Numbered from the stretch's first letter, positions 46,001-54,536 are shown. The stretch is DNA of 64,000 nt from JAFKKS01 sp039808325 (GCA_039808325.1 JBDHSU010000003.1:1-64000), one strand, 5' to 3'. Made by a program: numbers and translations. The notes: a model not told the origin generated them from the letters alone.

Positions 46001-46186
46001 GAGCGACGCGATGGTGTCGGGACTGGCGCCGGGAAGCTGCGTGGTCACCTGGATCGTCGGGAAGTCGACTTGCGGCAGTGCCGACACCGGCAGCCACCAA
46101 TAGCCGAGCAAACCGCCGAGCAGCAGCGCGACGCCGAGCAGCGAGGTCGCGACGGGCCGTTGGATGAACGGCGCGGAGACACTCAT
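43040..46186 (-). CDS. mdtB: RND efflux permease, MdtB-like
   Basis: A 1048-residue inner-membrane RND transporter. The N-terminus PFIQRPVATSLLGVALLLGG and the GYWWLPVSALPQVDFPTIQV and TAPLERQFGQ segments are characteristic of MdtB. Proton-relay aspartates occur in GFVVDDAIVMIENIV. The start at 46186 (MSVSAPF) overlaps the adaptor gene stop by four bases. It works with MdtC, the adaptor and the outer-membrane channel to pump hydrophobic compounds out of the cell. Confidence 0.92.
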   Translation of the reverse strand: MSVSAPFIQRPVATSLLGVALLLGGLLGYWWLPVSALPQVDFPTIQVTTQLPGASPDTIASLVTAPLERQFGQVPALSTMTSSSSFGVSQITLQFDLNRDIDGAAQDVQAAINAAASTLPRNLPYPPTYSKVNPADVPIVTLALTSDTVSLRQISDLSDTLLAPRLSQITGVGRVSVQGGIRPAVRIQADLARLASYGVSLEDLRTVITGANFAGPKGSLDGSQQSYTIGANDQIAAADAYRSVVVAYRNDAPILLGDVATVVDGLENTKVGGWYNGSPAAIVDVQRQPGANVIETVERVLAELPRLQRAMPVGVKLTVVQDRTTTIRASIHDVQFTLVLAVVLVVLVVLLFLRTVRATIIAGVALPLSLITTFGVMWFCGFSLDNLSLMALTIGTGFVVDDAIVMIENIVRHIEEGEAPLDAAMRGAREIGFTVISLTVSLIAVFIPLLFMTGLVGRMFREFALTLTIAVVVSAVVSLTLTPMMCSTLLRRVAPGRENPLTRFFNKAVDGSIVYYERSLEWVLRRQTLTLIVTAATLVATIWLYVVAPKGFLPAQDTGLITAVVEAGAEVSFVEMQRLQDEVVSALRSDPDVSAVTSVVGVSPLNPTPNAGRVTIVLKERDKRRASADQIVRRLKERVAPIPGVKVFFQAVQDIQISTRSSRAQYQYTLAGTDAAEVLDWSNRLVDALRGNSLFEEVSSEAQEGGLRALIEVDRAKAGRLGVSMQVVNDTLNDAFGQRQISTIYGQANQYRVILEALPEFQRDPSSSLPKLYVPSATGAQVPLDAIAQVKRTTAPLAISHQEQFPAITLSFDLARDASLSDAVAAISAAGRTIGMPTSLVGSYSGDAEEFAKSLKGQPWLILAAAITIYIVLGVLYESFIHPLTILSTLPSAGVGALLALHLTGLDLSVIALIGIILLMGIVKKNAIMMIDFALDAEREDGLTPREAIVRACLLRFRPIMMTTLAALFGALPLALESGTGSELRYPLGVTIIGGLLLSQLLTLYTTPVIYLAMERLKVRLTGSSSAAMIQPPPGDPPPSSFPQGAAE

Positions 46187-47511
46187 TGCGATGTGCCCGA
46201 CCCGGCCCCCGAACGCTGCCGCCGGCGCTCGCCGCGGCGGCCCTCCCCACTCCCCGCGGGCGCGCCCTCGGCAGGTTTCGCCGCGGCCGGCGGCGTCTTC
46301 GCCCCGTCCTCCGTCGACACCTTGACCTTGGCTCCTTCGGTGAGGCGGACGAAGCCGCTGGTGACGACGGTCTCGCCCGGCTTCACGCCGTCGGCGATCA
46401 CAGCACGGACGTCGTCCTGCTGCGCGACCGTCACGTTCCGCGCCGCGACGGTGCCGTCCTCCTTCACGACATAGACGAACGTTCCGTTCGGCCCGCGCTG
46501 CACAGCAGCGGTCGGCACCGTGACGACCTGCTTCAAGGTCTCGACCAGAAGCCGAACGTTGATGAACTGTCCGGGCCAAAGCTGCAGGCCGGGATTGGGA
46601 AACTCGGCGCGCACCTTCACCGTGCCGGTCGTCTGATCGACCTGATTGTCGATGACCTTCAGCGTCCCGCGATCGACCACCGTCTTGTTGTCGGCGCCGA
46701 GCGCCTCGACCGCGAGCGTTCCTTCGCCGAACGCCTTGTTGACGCGGTTCAACTGCTGCTGCGGTATGCTGAAGAAGATCGAGATCGGCTTGAGCTGCGT
46801 GATGACGACGATGCCCGTCGTGTCCGACGCGTGCACGATGTTGCCCTCGTCGACCTGACGCAGGCCGGTGCGGCCGGCAATCGGCGCGACGATCTTGGTG
46901 TAGCCGAGGATCGCCTGCGCATTTTCAATCGCGGCCTGGTCGAGCTTCACCTGCGCCTCGAGCTGCGCCACCTGCGCGCGCTGCGTGTCCACCTGTTGCT
47001 TGCTGCCGGCGTTCGACACGGCAAGGCGGGCGTAACGGTCGAGGTCGATCTTGGCGTTGGCGAGCAGCGCCTCGTCCTGCGCCTTCTTCGCCACGGCCTG
47101 ATCCAACTGCGCCTGATAGGTCGTCGGGTCGATTTCGGCGAGCACATAGCCGCGCTCGACGTCCTGACCTTCGTTGAACAACACCTTGATCAGCTTGCCG
47201 TCCACCTGCGGACGCACGGTCACGGTGTTGAGCGCCTTCGTCGTGCCGACGCCGTCGAGATAAACCGGAACGTCGGCCACGGACGCGGTCTTCGCCAGAA
47301 CCGGCACCGGACCGTCGCCGCCGCGAAAGCGGCTCATGCCCTGGCGATGCTGTTGCTGCCATGGCCCTTCGACCCAAAGCACGACCGCGCCGATGACGGC
47401 GCAGCCGATCAGGATCGAGAACAGGCGGCTGCGCCAGGAGCGGCCGGGCCGCGTCGGCGCGCGGCGCTCCTCTTCGCTCGCGACGGCGTGTTGTTCGGAC
47501 TTATCGAGCAT
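46183..47511 (-). CDS. mdtA: RND periplasmic adaptor, MdtA-like
   Basis: A 442-residue membrane-fusion protein. It has a single N-terminal anchor (about 28-45), a lipoyl/hairpin region (TVRPQVDGKLIKVLFNEGQD, coiled hairpin about 125-190), IVAPIAGRTGLRQVDEGNIV and a C-terminal MP domain. The tail is unusually rich in Ala, Gly, Glu and Arg. It links MdtBC to the outer-membrane channel. It overlaps the channel gene upstream by 11 bases and mdtB downstream by four. Confidence 0.92.
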   Translation of the reverse strand: MLDKSEQHAVASEEERRAPTRPGRSWRSRLFSILIGCAVIGAVVLWVEGPWQQQHRQGMSRFRGGDGPVPVLAKTASVADVPVYLDGVGTTKALNTVTVRPQVDGKLIKVLFNEGQDVERGYVLAEIDPTTYQAQLDQAVAKKAQDEALLANAKIDLDRYARLAVSNAGSKQQVDTQRAQVAQLEAQVKLDQAAIENAQAILGYTKIVAPIAGRTGLRQVDEGNIVHASDTTGIVVITQLKPISIFFSIPQQQLNRVNKAFGEGTLAVEALGADNKTVVDRGTLKVIDNQVDQTTGTVKVRAEFPNPGLQLWPGQFINVRLLVETLKQVVTVPTAAVQRGPNGTFVYVVKEDGTVAARNVTVAQQDDVRAVIADGVKPGETVVTSGFVRLTEGAKVKVSTEDGAKTPPAAAKPAEGAPAGSGEGRRGERRRQRSGAGSGTSQ

Positions 47512-48958
47512 GACGACGCGACTCTATGTAGGGCTCCCAGCCGCCGCCGAGAGCCTGATACAGGCTGACGATCGCCTGCAGCCGCAGCAGCCGCGCTTGC
47601 GAGAGCGCGTCCTGGTTCTGAAACAGCGTCTGCTGCGCGTTGAGCAAGGTGACGAGATCGATCGTGCCTTCGCGCAATCGCGTTTCGGAAAGATCGAAGG
47701 CGCGGCGGGAGCTTGCGACCGCCTCGCGCAACAACCGTTCGCGCTCCGCCGTCTGGCGCACCGCGATCAAGGCGCTCTCGACATCGGCGAAGGCGGAGAC
47801 CACAGACTTGCGATAGGTCTCCAGCAGTTCATGCTCCAGGCCACGCTGCAGCTTCAATTGTCCCTGCAAGCGGAAGCCGTCGAAGATCGGCTGCGTCAGC
47901 CCCGCGGCGACGTTGTAGAAAGCCGCCTGCGGCGTGAACAACGTCTTCAGCGCGGCGCTCTGGTAGCCGCCTTCCGCCGTCAACTGGATGCTCGGAAAGA
48001 AGGCGGCGCGCGCGGCATAGACGTTGGCGGACGCGGAGGCAAGGTTGGCTTCCGCCATCTGGATGTCGGGACGCTGGATGAGGAGCTCGGAGGGAAGCCC
48101 CGGCGTCACGCGCGGGATGGCGACGCGCGCCATGCTGCCGCCGCGAATGTCGACAAATTCCGGCGGACGGCCGATCAGCACGGCAAGGACGGTGATCGTC
48201 TGCTGCCGCGTCTGCTCGAGCTGCGGGATCGCCGCCCGCTGCGTCGCGAGAAGGCTTTCCTGCTGTGCGATGTCGAGGTCGGAAACCGTGCCGACGTTCA
48301 GCCGCTCACGGATGACTCCGAGAATGCGCGACGCGCTCGCCACGTTCTCGCGCGCGATGCGCAGCCGGTCCTGCGCCGCGAGCACCTGGAAATAGGCATT
48401 GGCGACGCTCGCCAGCGTGCTGAGCCGGACAACGTCGCGGTTGAAACGGGCAGCGACCGCGGTCTCCTGCGCGGCCGCGAGCGTCGCGCGGTTCTTGCCC
48501 CAGAAGTCGATCTCGTAGCTCGCGGTCAGCGAAGCCGAGAACAACTGGCGCTGGCGGCTGCCGCCGACGGTATTGCCGGTTCCGGTCGCCAGCGACGACT
48601 GCGAACGCGACGCGCTCGCGTCGAGATCGACAGCGGGCAGCAGCGGCGCGCCGGCGACCTGCGCCTGCGCGTCGGCCTGGACGATGCGCGCCACGGCGAC
48701 GGCGATGTCGAAATTGTCGGCCGCGGCGTCTTCCATCAGACGGGTCAATTCGGGCGTACGGAAACCGCGCCACCAGCCCGGGCGCGGCGGCGCGGCCTGG
48801 GCTGCGGCGCCCTTCGGCGCGGCGCGATAGGCCGACGGCAAATCGAACGTCCACAACGGTTGCGGCTCGACGGTGAGGCAACCCGCAAGCAGGGGCAGCG
48901 CCGCCACGACGAACACGATACGTAACGCTTGCGTCGCCGCGACGCGGATCGTGGTCAT
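47501..48958 (-). CDS. Outer-membrane efflux lipoprotein (NodT/OprM-type TolC family)
   Basis: A 485-residue outer-membrane channel lipoprotein. The signal peptide ends in the lipobox LLAGC. Two OEP repeats follow, with WWRGFRTPELTRLMEDAAAD, NFDIAVAVARIVQADAQ, RPDIQMAEANLASASANVYA and a helical hairpin near the C-terminus. The ATG at 48958 gives a normal signal peptide; 48985 would add nine residues. It is the first gene of the efflux operon. Confidence 0.92.
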   Translation of the reverse strand: MTTIRVAATQALRIVFVVAALPLLAGCLTVEPQPLWTFDLPSAYRAAPKGAAAQAAPPRPGWWRGFRTPELTRLMEDAAADNFDIAVAVARIVQADAQAQVAGAPLLPAVDLDASASRSQSSLATGTGNTVGGSRQRQLFSASLTASYEIDFWGKNRATLAAAQETAVAARFNRDVVRLSTLASVANAYFQVLAAQDRLRIARENVASASRILGVIRERLNVGTVSDLDIAQQESLLATQRAAIPQLEQTRQQTITVLAVLIGRPPEFVDIRGGSMARVAIPRVTPGLPSELLIQRPDIQMAEANLASASANVYAARAAFFPSIQLTAEGGYQSAALKTLFTPQAAFYNVAAGLTQPIFDGFRLQGQLKLQRGLEHELLETYRKSVVSAFADVESALIAVRQTAERERLLREAVASSRRAFDLSETRLREGTIDLVTLLNAQQTLFQNQDALSQARLLRLQAIVSLYQALGGGWEPYIESRRHAR

Positions 48959-49021
48959 CGCCCGGCGGGCGGATATCTGCGTCATCGACTCACGCTGCGG
49001 AGGTTGAGCACGCCAAGGCGT

Positions 49022-49522
49022 CTACTGCGTCTTCGGAGGCGTGGACGGCTGCCGGTGCGGTGGCCAGTCCGCCAGCTTGTTGCGGCCCGCCGCCGACATT
49101 TGCGCCGCAGCCAATGCAAGCAGATTTTGCAGCGATTCGTCGAATTTTTGTCGCGCCGCGCGGGTTTGTCCCATGGCGAGGCGCAGCCGCCCGATGTCGA
49201 AGGGATCGGCACGCAATGCCGCGCGCACGACATCCTGCGCCTGGCGGTAAGCGTACTGAGCGGCTTCTACATCGGTGCTGTTGGCGCGAAAATTCTCGCG
49301 CAGGATCCGCGCATCGCTCTCCGGCAACGTCGCCGCCAGGCGATTGATGCGGCCTGCCGCCGTGCGGTCGATGACCGCCGGGCCGGGAATCGGCGCGATG
49401 TAGTGCTTGATCGCCAGCGCCCCCACGATGCCGACGAAAAACAGGTTCAGGGCGAGCGAAACGAGCAGGAGCAACCGTCCGCTTGCCGCCTGCCCGCCCA
49501 GAGCGGCCGTCGCCAGTTTCAT
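49022..49522 (-). CDS. Periplasmic Metal_resist (CnrX/ZraP-like) domain protein
   Basis: A 166-residue membrane-anchored protein. One N-terminal helix (about 16-40, LLLLVSLALNLFFVGIVGAL) is followed by a periplasmic helical domain of the heavy-metal-sensor/ZraP kind. Its core includes LPESDARILRENFRAN, YRQAQDVVRAALRADPFD and RQKFDESL. No histidine- or cysteine-rich metal site is obvious. It overlaps the anti-sigma-like gene by four bases, so it belongs to the ECF module. Confidence 0.75.
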   Translation of the reverse strand: MKLATAALGGQAASGRLLLLVSLALNLFFVGIVGALAIKHYIAPIPGPAVIDRTAAGRINRLAATLPESDARILRENFRANSTDVEAAQYAYRQAQDVVRAALRADPFDIGRLRLAMGQTRAARQKFDESLQNLLALAAAQMSAAGRNKLADWPPHRQPSTPPKTQ

Positions 49523-50016
49523 GGCCGCGCCCCCGTCATCGGCTCGGGCTCGGACACCAGCGCGCCGAGGTCGGCCTCAACGAAAGAGCCGGCGGTCGCC
49601 GTTGGCACCGACGAATCGATCGGCGCGATGGTGATCCCGAACAGGCCGATGGCGAGACCCAGGCAGCCCGCGAGCGCCAACCCCGCGACGCGCGGCCAGG
49701 CCGGCGCGAAATCGTAATTGAGCAGCGCGTCGGGCCACCACCGGGCCACGATCGAGCGGCGCTGCGCCGGCAACGGCCGCGCCTCCAGCCGCGACACAAC
49801 GCGCGCGCCGGCCGTCTCGGCGCACGCCGCGTCGGGCATGCCCTGCGTGACACTGGCGCGGAGGGCCGCCTCCATACGGCGCGCCTCTTCATGCATGGCG
49901 CGCGCGCGATGGTCGGCCGCGATCAGCCGCAGCGCGGCGGTCCGTTCCCGCTCCGGCCATACCGCGAGATCCGGCCCCAGCGCGTCCAGGCGATCGAGGA
50001 ATTGCATGGGTGTCAT
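49519..50016 (-). CDS. Putative anti-sigma factor, single-pass membrane protein
   Basis: A 165-residue protein. The N-terminal cytoplasmic part starts MTPMQFLDRLDALGPDLAVW and has a helical E/R-rich segment. One membrane helix follows (VAGLALAGCLGLAIGLFGIT, near 110-130), then a short periplasmic tail. Position, size and topology fit an anti-sigma factor for the adjacent ECF sigma factor, but no zinc-binding HxxxCxxC motif is present. It starts four bases after the sigma gene (ATG 50031 would overlap it). The function is inferred from context. Confidence 0.6.
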   Translation of the reverse strand: MTPMQFLDRLDALGPDLAVWPERERTAALRLIAADHRARAMHEEARRMEAALRASVTQGMPDAACAETAGARVVSRLEARPLPAQRRSIVARWWPDALLNYDFAPAWPRVAGLALAGCLGLAIGLFGITIAPIDSSVPTATAGSFVEADLGALVSEPEPMTGARP

Positions 50017-50020
50017 GGTC

Positions 50021-50575
50021 CTAGTCCTCATTTCCTTCGCTCAGGTCCGATCCGAGCTTGCGGCGCAGACTGCGCCGGGCGCGAACCAAAAGCGTTTCGA
50101 CGCCGGATACCGATGTATCGACAATCGCGGCGACTTCGGCATTGCTCAGGCCTTCCCGGTAGGTGAGCACGATCGCGGCGCGCTGGCGCTCGGGCAGCGC
50201 GGCGATCGCTTCCGCGATGCGACGGTCCCGCTCCTCGCGCTCGAAGCGCTCCGCCGGCCCGGGCGCGGTGTCGGCCACCCCTTCGGCGGCCTCGAGGCCG
50301 AGGGGGGCCGGTCGACGCCGCCGGCTGAGGCAGAGGTTGAGAACAATGCGATAGAACCAGGTGCGGAAGCTCGCCAGCGGTCGCCAACGGGGCGCGTTGA
50401 CCCAAACGCGCAAGAGCGCCTCCTGCACGACCTCCTCGGCATCGGCCTCGCTTCCCACCATCCGGCGCGCGAAACCGGCTGCCGGCGCGGAATGCCGCCG
50501 CGCGAGCACCCTGAATGCCTGCCGGTCGCCCCCGGCAATGCGATGCATGAGGCTTTCATCGCTCGGCTCCCGCAT
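50021..50575 (-). CDS. ECF-family RNA polymerase sigma factor
   Basis: A 184-residue group IV sigma factor. Sigma-2 is present with FRVLARRHSAPAAGFARRMV and EADAEEVVQEALLRVW, then WFYRIVLNLCLSRRRR. Sigma-4 has EAIAALPERQRAAIVLTYRE and LSNAEVAAIVDTSVSGVETL. It heads a three-gene module with the membrane proteins just downstream, followed by the RND efflux operon on the same strand. A surface-stress or metal signal is likely. The start may be 50575 or 50593. Confidence 0.92.
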   Translation of the reverse strand: MREPSDESLMHRIAGGDRQAFRVLARRHSAPAAGFARRMVGSEADAEEVVQEALLRVWVNAPRWRPLASFRTWFYRIVLNLCLSRRRRPAPLGLEAAEGVADTAPGPAERFEREERDRRIAEAIAALPERQRAAIVLTYREGLSNAEVAAIVDTSVSGVETLLVRARRSLRRKLGSDLSEGNED

Positions 50576-50913
50576 GCCAGGTCGTCGCCCCACTCCCGCC
50601 GGCTATCGCCGCGCTCTCCCAACCGTCACGGCGTGGAGACACTTCGCACCGGCGATTGTACCTGGAGTTGTAACGATCGGCGAAATTCCACATCATCCGG
50701 CCCTCGACAGCGGCGCATGCTGCGGCCTGTCGAAACCTTTAAACGCCGCTCCACACCGAATCCTGCGGCTTGGGGGAACGCCAGCAACAAAGGGCCTCCC
50801 TTTCCATAATCAGGTCCGGCGGACCAAAAAACATCATCAGATTGGTAGCCTGCCCGGACGCGATGGCGTATTGCACATTGTATTCCAAGAGATGATTGGG
50901 CTGGAGGAGACTG
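50576..50913. other. Divergent intergenic region between the ECF sigma gene and the TRAP operon
   Basis: About 340 bases without a gene. The only elements I can support are the operator-like motif at 50868-50887 and the GGAGGAG ribosome site before 50914. I saw no convincing ECF-type (GGAAC/GTC) promoter upstream of the sigma gene. Confidence 0.55.
50868..50887. promoter_or_regulatory. Putative GntR/FCD operator, site 3 (TRAP promoter)
   Basis: GTATTGCACATTGTATTCCA contains ACATTGTATTC (50875-50885), identical over 11 bases to the inverted copy at 19016-19026 beside the GntR gene. It lies about 30 bases before the dctP start, a position suited to repression. Confidence 0.45.
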
Positions 50914-51924
50914 ATGACGATCAATCGACGGACTTTCGGGAAAATCGCGGCGGCCGGCGCGGTCGGCGGGCTGGCGCTGCCGTATGTCGCGCGCGAAGGC
51001 TACGCCGCGGCGGCGCATACCCTCAAGCTCACCTTCGCCGACACGCGCAACCATCCGCTTCTCGGCGTGCTCGAGCGCTTCGCGGAGAACGTCAAGAAAA
51101 AGACCGACGGCGCGGTCGAAATCCAGGTCTTCAGCACCGGCGAACTCGGCAGCCAGACCAATATCCTCACCGGCATGCAGACCGGCATCATCGACCTCTG
51201 CGCCCACACCTCGGGCTTCATCGACACCCTGTTCCCGCAGTTCCAGGTCGTCGACCTGCCGTTCCTGTTCAGCGATTCCGCCACGGCCGAGAAGATGCTC
51301 GACGGCAAGGTCGGCAAGCAGCTTCTCGACCTCATGCCCACCAAGGGCATCTATGGCCTCGGCTACGGTCACTGGGGTTGGCGCGTGTGCTCGACGATCG
51401 GACGCAAGATTCCGAAGCCCGCGGACATCAAGGGGCTGAAAGTTCGCGTCCAGCCGGGCCCGATCTTCGCCGCGACCTTCCGCGCGCTGGAAGCGAGCCC
51501 GATCGCCATCGACTACAGCGAGGTCTATCTCGCGCTGTCACAGCATACCGTCGAAGCGGTTGAAACGCCGATCATCGCGCTGCCGACGGCCAAGCACTAT
51601 GAGGTCGTCAACACCATCAACCTGTTGAACCACGTCTATAACGCGGGCGCGCTGATGGCGAGCAAGCGCAAGTTCGACGCGCTGCCGAAGAATCACCAGG
51701 AGGCGATCCGCGCCGCGACGGTGGACCTGACGGCCGACTGGCGCAAAACCATCAAGGAAAAGACGGACGAGACGGCCGAGTTCCTGAAAGGCAAGGGTCT
51801 CACCATCAACGAGGTGGACCGCCCCGCCTACCGCAAGGCGACGGACAGCGTCTACAAGGAGTTCAAGCCGATCGTGGGCGCGGAACTCTTCGACGCCGTC
51901 CTGAAAGAAGCCGGCCAAGGCTGA
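50914..51924 (+). CDS. dctP: TRAP transporter solute-binding protein (DctP family)
   Basis: A 336-residue periplasmic binding protein. The N-terminus MTINRRTFGKIAAAGAVGGL looks like a twin-arginine or RR-containing signal (NRRTFG), cleaved near YAAAAH. The DctP fold shows in LKLTFADTRNHPLLGVLERF, STGELGSQTNILTGMQTGII and IKGLKVRVQPGPIFAATFRA, with the Arg that binds the ligand carboxylate (KVRVQ). The ligand is probably an organic acid. It lies ten bases before the membrane component. Confidence 0.92.
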   Translation: MTINRRTFGKIAAAGAVGGLALPYVAREGYAAAAHTLKLTFADTRNHPLLGVLERFAENVKKKTDGAVEIQVFSTGELGSQTNILTGMQTGIIDLCAHTSGFIDTLFPQFQVVDLPFLFSDSATAEKMLDGKVGKQLLDLMPTKGIYGLGYGHWGWRVCSTIGRKIPKPADIKGLKVRVQPGPIFAATFRALEASPIAIDYSEVYLALSQHTVEAVETPIIALPTAKHYEVVNTINLLNHVYNAGALMASKRKFDALPKNHQEAIRAATVDLTADWRKTIKEKTDETAEFLKGKGLTINEVDRPAYRKATDSVYKEFKPIVGAELFDAVLKEAGQG

Positions 51925-51934
51925 TCGGCCCGCC

Positions 51935-53887
51935 GTGACGATCCTTGAACCGGGCGCACAAGCCCTTCCGCAGGATGCCGCGAGCGAGGTTCTCGCTCCG
52001 GTATCCGAGCCCGTACTGGCTGAATGGCAGCGCGGGCCATTCGCGCACGCCGTGCGCACCGTTCTCGACGGCCTGGACTCCGTTGCCAGGATCGTCCTGG
52101 TCGTGGCCCTCCTCGGAGAGCTGAGCGTCGTTCTTTTCGACGTCAGCATCCGCGTTCTCTACACGCACTCGCTCCTCTGGGCCGAGGAGGCGTCGAAACT
52201 CTGCCTGACGACGCTATCGTTCATCGGCGGAGCCCTCGCCTATCGCGCGCGCCACCACACCGCCATCCAGTTCGTAACGCGCTTCTTCCCGGAAAACATA
52301 CGCGAGGGTGTCGCCGTAGGGGTCGACGCTTTTATTCTTTGCGTCGCCATCGTCACGGTCTGGGTGTCGTTCGACCTGCTCACCATCGCGTCCTACTCGG
52401 TGACGCCGCTGCTGCAGATCAATCAAGTCTGGCTCGCCCTGCCGTTCACCGTCGGCCTGTCGCTCGTCGGCCTGTTCGCCTTGGAACGGCTGCTCTTCTA
52501 TCACGCGGTTCCGGCCGTATTGAAGGCGCTGCCGATCGTCATCGCCATGATCGCGCTGGTGACGGCGATCGGCTACATGCCCGGCCCGAAGTTCGGCGTC
52601 AGCGCCACCCTCGGCGTGATGCTGCTCTTGTTCTTCATCGCCGTGCTTCTTGGCCTGCCGGTCAGCTTCTCGATGCTGCTCGGGTCGCTCTTCTTTCTCC
52701 AGGTCACCGATTCCGCGCCGCTCGTCGCGGCGGCCCAGAACACGCTCGACGGCACCGGACATTTCATTCTCCTGACCCTGCCGTTCTTCATCTGGGCCGG
52801 CCTGATCATGGAGAAGGGCGGCATCAGCGTACGGCTGGTGCGCTTCGCCACCGCCTTCGTCGGGCATCTGCGCGGCGGTCTGTTACAGGTGGTCGTGGTG
52901 ACGATCTATCTGATCTCCGGCATCTCCGGATCGAAGGCGGCCGATGTCGTCGCGGTCGGCTCGGTGCTGCGCAGCGAGTTGCGCCGCAAGGGCTACAAGC
53001 CGGAGGAAGGCGCCGCCGTGCTGTGCGCGGCCGGCGCCATGTCGGAAACGATCCCGCCCAGCATCGCCATGCTGGTCCTGGGTTCGGTCGCCCCGATCTC
53101 GATCGGAACGCTGTTCATCGCCGGCCTTCTGCCCGCCGCGGTGATCGCGATCTTCCTCATGGTCCTGATCTGGTTCCTCGCGTGGAAACGCGGCGAGGAG
53201 GCCTCACCGCGCGCCAGCATCCGGGAATTCTCCCTTGCCGCGGCCGGCGCCGTTCTGCCGCTGATCATGCCCGTGATCATGGTGGTCGGCATCAAGTTCG
53301 GCATCGCGACGCCGACCGAGGTGTCCGCCGTCGCGGTCTTCTACGGCATCGTCCTGGCGACGGCGGTTTACCGCTCGATCGGCCTGAAGAAGTTCTTCGA
53401 GGTCGCCGTCGAATGCGCGCTGCTTGCCGGCATGGTGTTGTTCATCATCGCGGCGGCCGGATCGTTCGCCTGGACCTTGACCGCCGCCAATCTGCCGGCG
53501 GCGCTCGTGAAGGTGCTCCACCTGGTCGGTGACAGCCCTGCCTTCTTCCTGATCGGATCGATGCTGTTGCTGATCGTGGTTGGCTCCCTGCTCGAGGGCC
53601 TGCCGGCGCTGATCATCCTGGGGCCGTTGCTGCTACCGATCGCCAACTCGCTCGGTATCGACAGCATCCACTACGCGATGGTGATGCTGCTCGCGATGGG
53701 CATCGGCATCTTCATCCCGCCGATCGGGATCTGTTTCTACATCTCGTGCGCCGTCACGGGCGCCGAGGTCGAGCGGACATCGAAGACGATGCTGCCCTAT
53801 CTGGCGGTGCTGATCCTCGGCGTGCTGGCGGTGGCGTTCGTGCCGTGGTTCACCCACGCGGTGCCGAACTTCTTCGGCTCGCGCTGA
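51935..53887 (+). CDS. Fused TRAP transporter membrane protein (DctQ-DctM)
   Basis: A 650-residue fusion. Residues about 30-190 form the four-helix DctQ domain (SLLWAEEASKLCLTTLSFIG). Residues 200-650 form the DctM channel with about twelve helices, including GLPVSFSMLLGSLFF, GLIMEKGGISVRLVRF and LGIDSIHYAMVMLLAMGIGI. The start is GTG at 51935. It works with DctP as a sodium- or proton-coupled importer. The site 3 motif upstream suggests co-regulation with the catabolic island. Confidence 0.92.
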   Translation: MTILEPGAQALPQDAASEVLAPVSEPVLAEWQRGPFAHAVRTVLDGLDSVARIVLVVALLGELSVVLFDVSIRVLYTHSLLWAEEASKLCLTTLSFIGGALAYRARHHTAIQFVTRFFPENIREGVAVGVDAFILCVAIVTVWVSFDLLTIASYSVTPLLQINQVWLALPFTVGLSLVGLFALERLLFYHAVPAVLKALPIVIAMIALVTAIGYMPGPKFGVSATLGVMLLLFFIAVLLGLPVSFSMLLGSLFFLQVTDSAPLVAAAQNTLDGTGHFILLTLPFFIWAGLIMEKGGISVRLVRFATAFVGHLRGGLLQVVVVTIYLISGISGSKAADVVAVGSVLRSELRRKGYKPEEGAAVLCAAGAMSETIPPSIAMLVLGSVAPISIGTLFIAGLLPAAVIAIFLMVLIWFLAWKRGEEASPRASIREFSLAAAGAVLPLIMPVIMVVGIKFGIATPTEVSAVAVFYGIVLATAVYRSIGLKKFFEVAVECALLAGMVLFIIAAAGSFAWTLTAANLPAALVKVLHLVGDSPAFFLIGSMLLLIVVGSLLEGLPALIILGPLLLPIANSLGIDSIHYAMVMLLAMGIGIFIPPIGICFYISCAVTGAEVERTSKTMLPYLAVLILGVLAVAFVPWFTHAVPNFFGSR

Positions 53888-53898
53888 GCGGCCATCCT

Positions 53899-54411
53899 CT
53901 ATCCGGCCGGGCGATAGTCCGGCCGGATCGGTCCTGAAACGCCTTCGAAGGCGCCCTCCACCAACTCGCAGACCAAAAGGCGCGCCGGATCCACGGGACC
54001 GGGCATCACCGCACGCCCTTTCGGGATCGGCTTGAATCCCATGCGCCCGTAATACGGCTCGTCCCCGACGAGCACGACGAGACGATGCCCCTTGGCGCGC
54101 GCCTCGTCGAGTGCGCGATGGATCAGGATCTGGCCGATGCCGCGGCTGCGGAACGGCGGCTCGACCGTTACGGGCCCGAGGAACAGCGCCGGCGCATCGC
54201 CGACGCGGATCGGCGACTGCCAGATCGAGCCGACCAGCAGCGTCCCGATGCGCGCCGTGAACGAAAGGTCGAGCCGATGCGGCACGCGCTCGCGAATGCG
54301 AAAGGCGGTGCGCGCGAAGCGGCCGGGGCCGAACGTGCGCTCATGCAGACGCCCGATTTGCGCCGCGTCGGCTTCCGTTTCCGGCAGGATGGTGAGGGAT
54401 AAATCGTTCAT
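53899..54411 (-). CDS. GNAT-family N-acetyltransferase
   Basis: A 170-residue acetyl-CoA-dependent acetyltransferase with motif A VEPPFRSRGIGQILIHRALD (the R-x2-G-x-G loop). The C-terminal LVGDEPYYGRMGFKPIP is typical of the YhbS-like subgroup. The start at 54411 (MNDLSLTI) is preferred to 54432. It is convergent with the TRAP operon, eleven bases away. The substrate is unknown. Confidence 0.87.
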   Translation of the reverse strand: MNDLSLTILPETEADAAQIGRLHERTFGPGRFARTAFRIRERVPHRLDLSFTARIGTLLVGSIWQSPIRVGDAPALFLGPVTVEPPFRSRGIGQILIHRALDEARAKGHRLVVLVGDEPYYGRMGFKPIPKGRAVMPGPVDPARLLVCELVEGAFEGVSGPIRPDYRPAG

Positions 54412-54536
54412 CGGTCGAGAGGCGATTACCACCCTGCCCGGCTGAAATCCATTGAACCTTGCGGTTAGCGTGTGGTTTTTCTTACGAAGATGCAGGTACG
54501 CCCGCAGGGCGATAAGGACGGTTCCACGGAGATCGC

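Noticed and set aside
43481..46474. Very long open frame (997 codons) opposite the mdtB gene
   Set aside because: It is antisense to a clear RND permease, has an Arg/Asp/His-rich composition typical of GC-rich shadow frames, and no family motif.
50576..50700. ECF autoregulatory promoter upstream of the sigma gene
   Set aside because: GGAAT and CGTTA elements are present, but the spacing is far from 16-17 bases.
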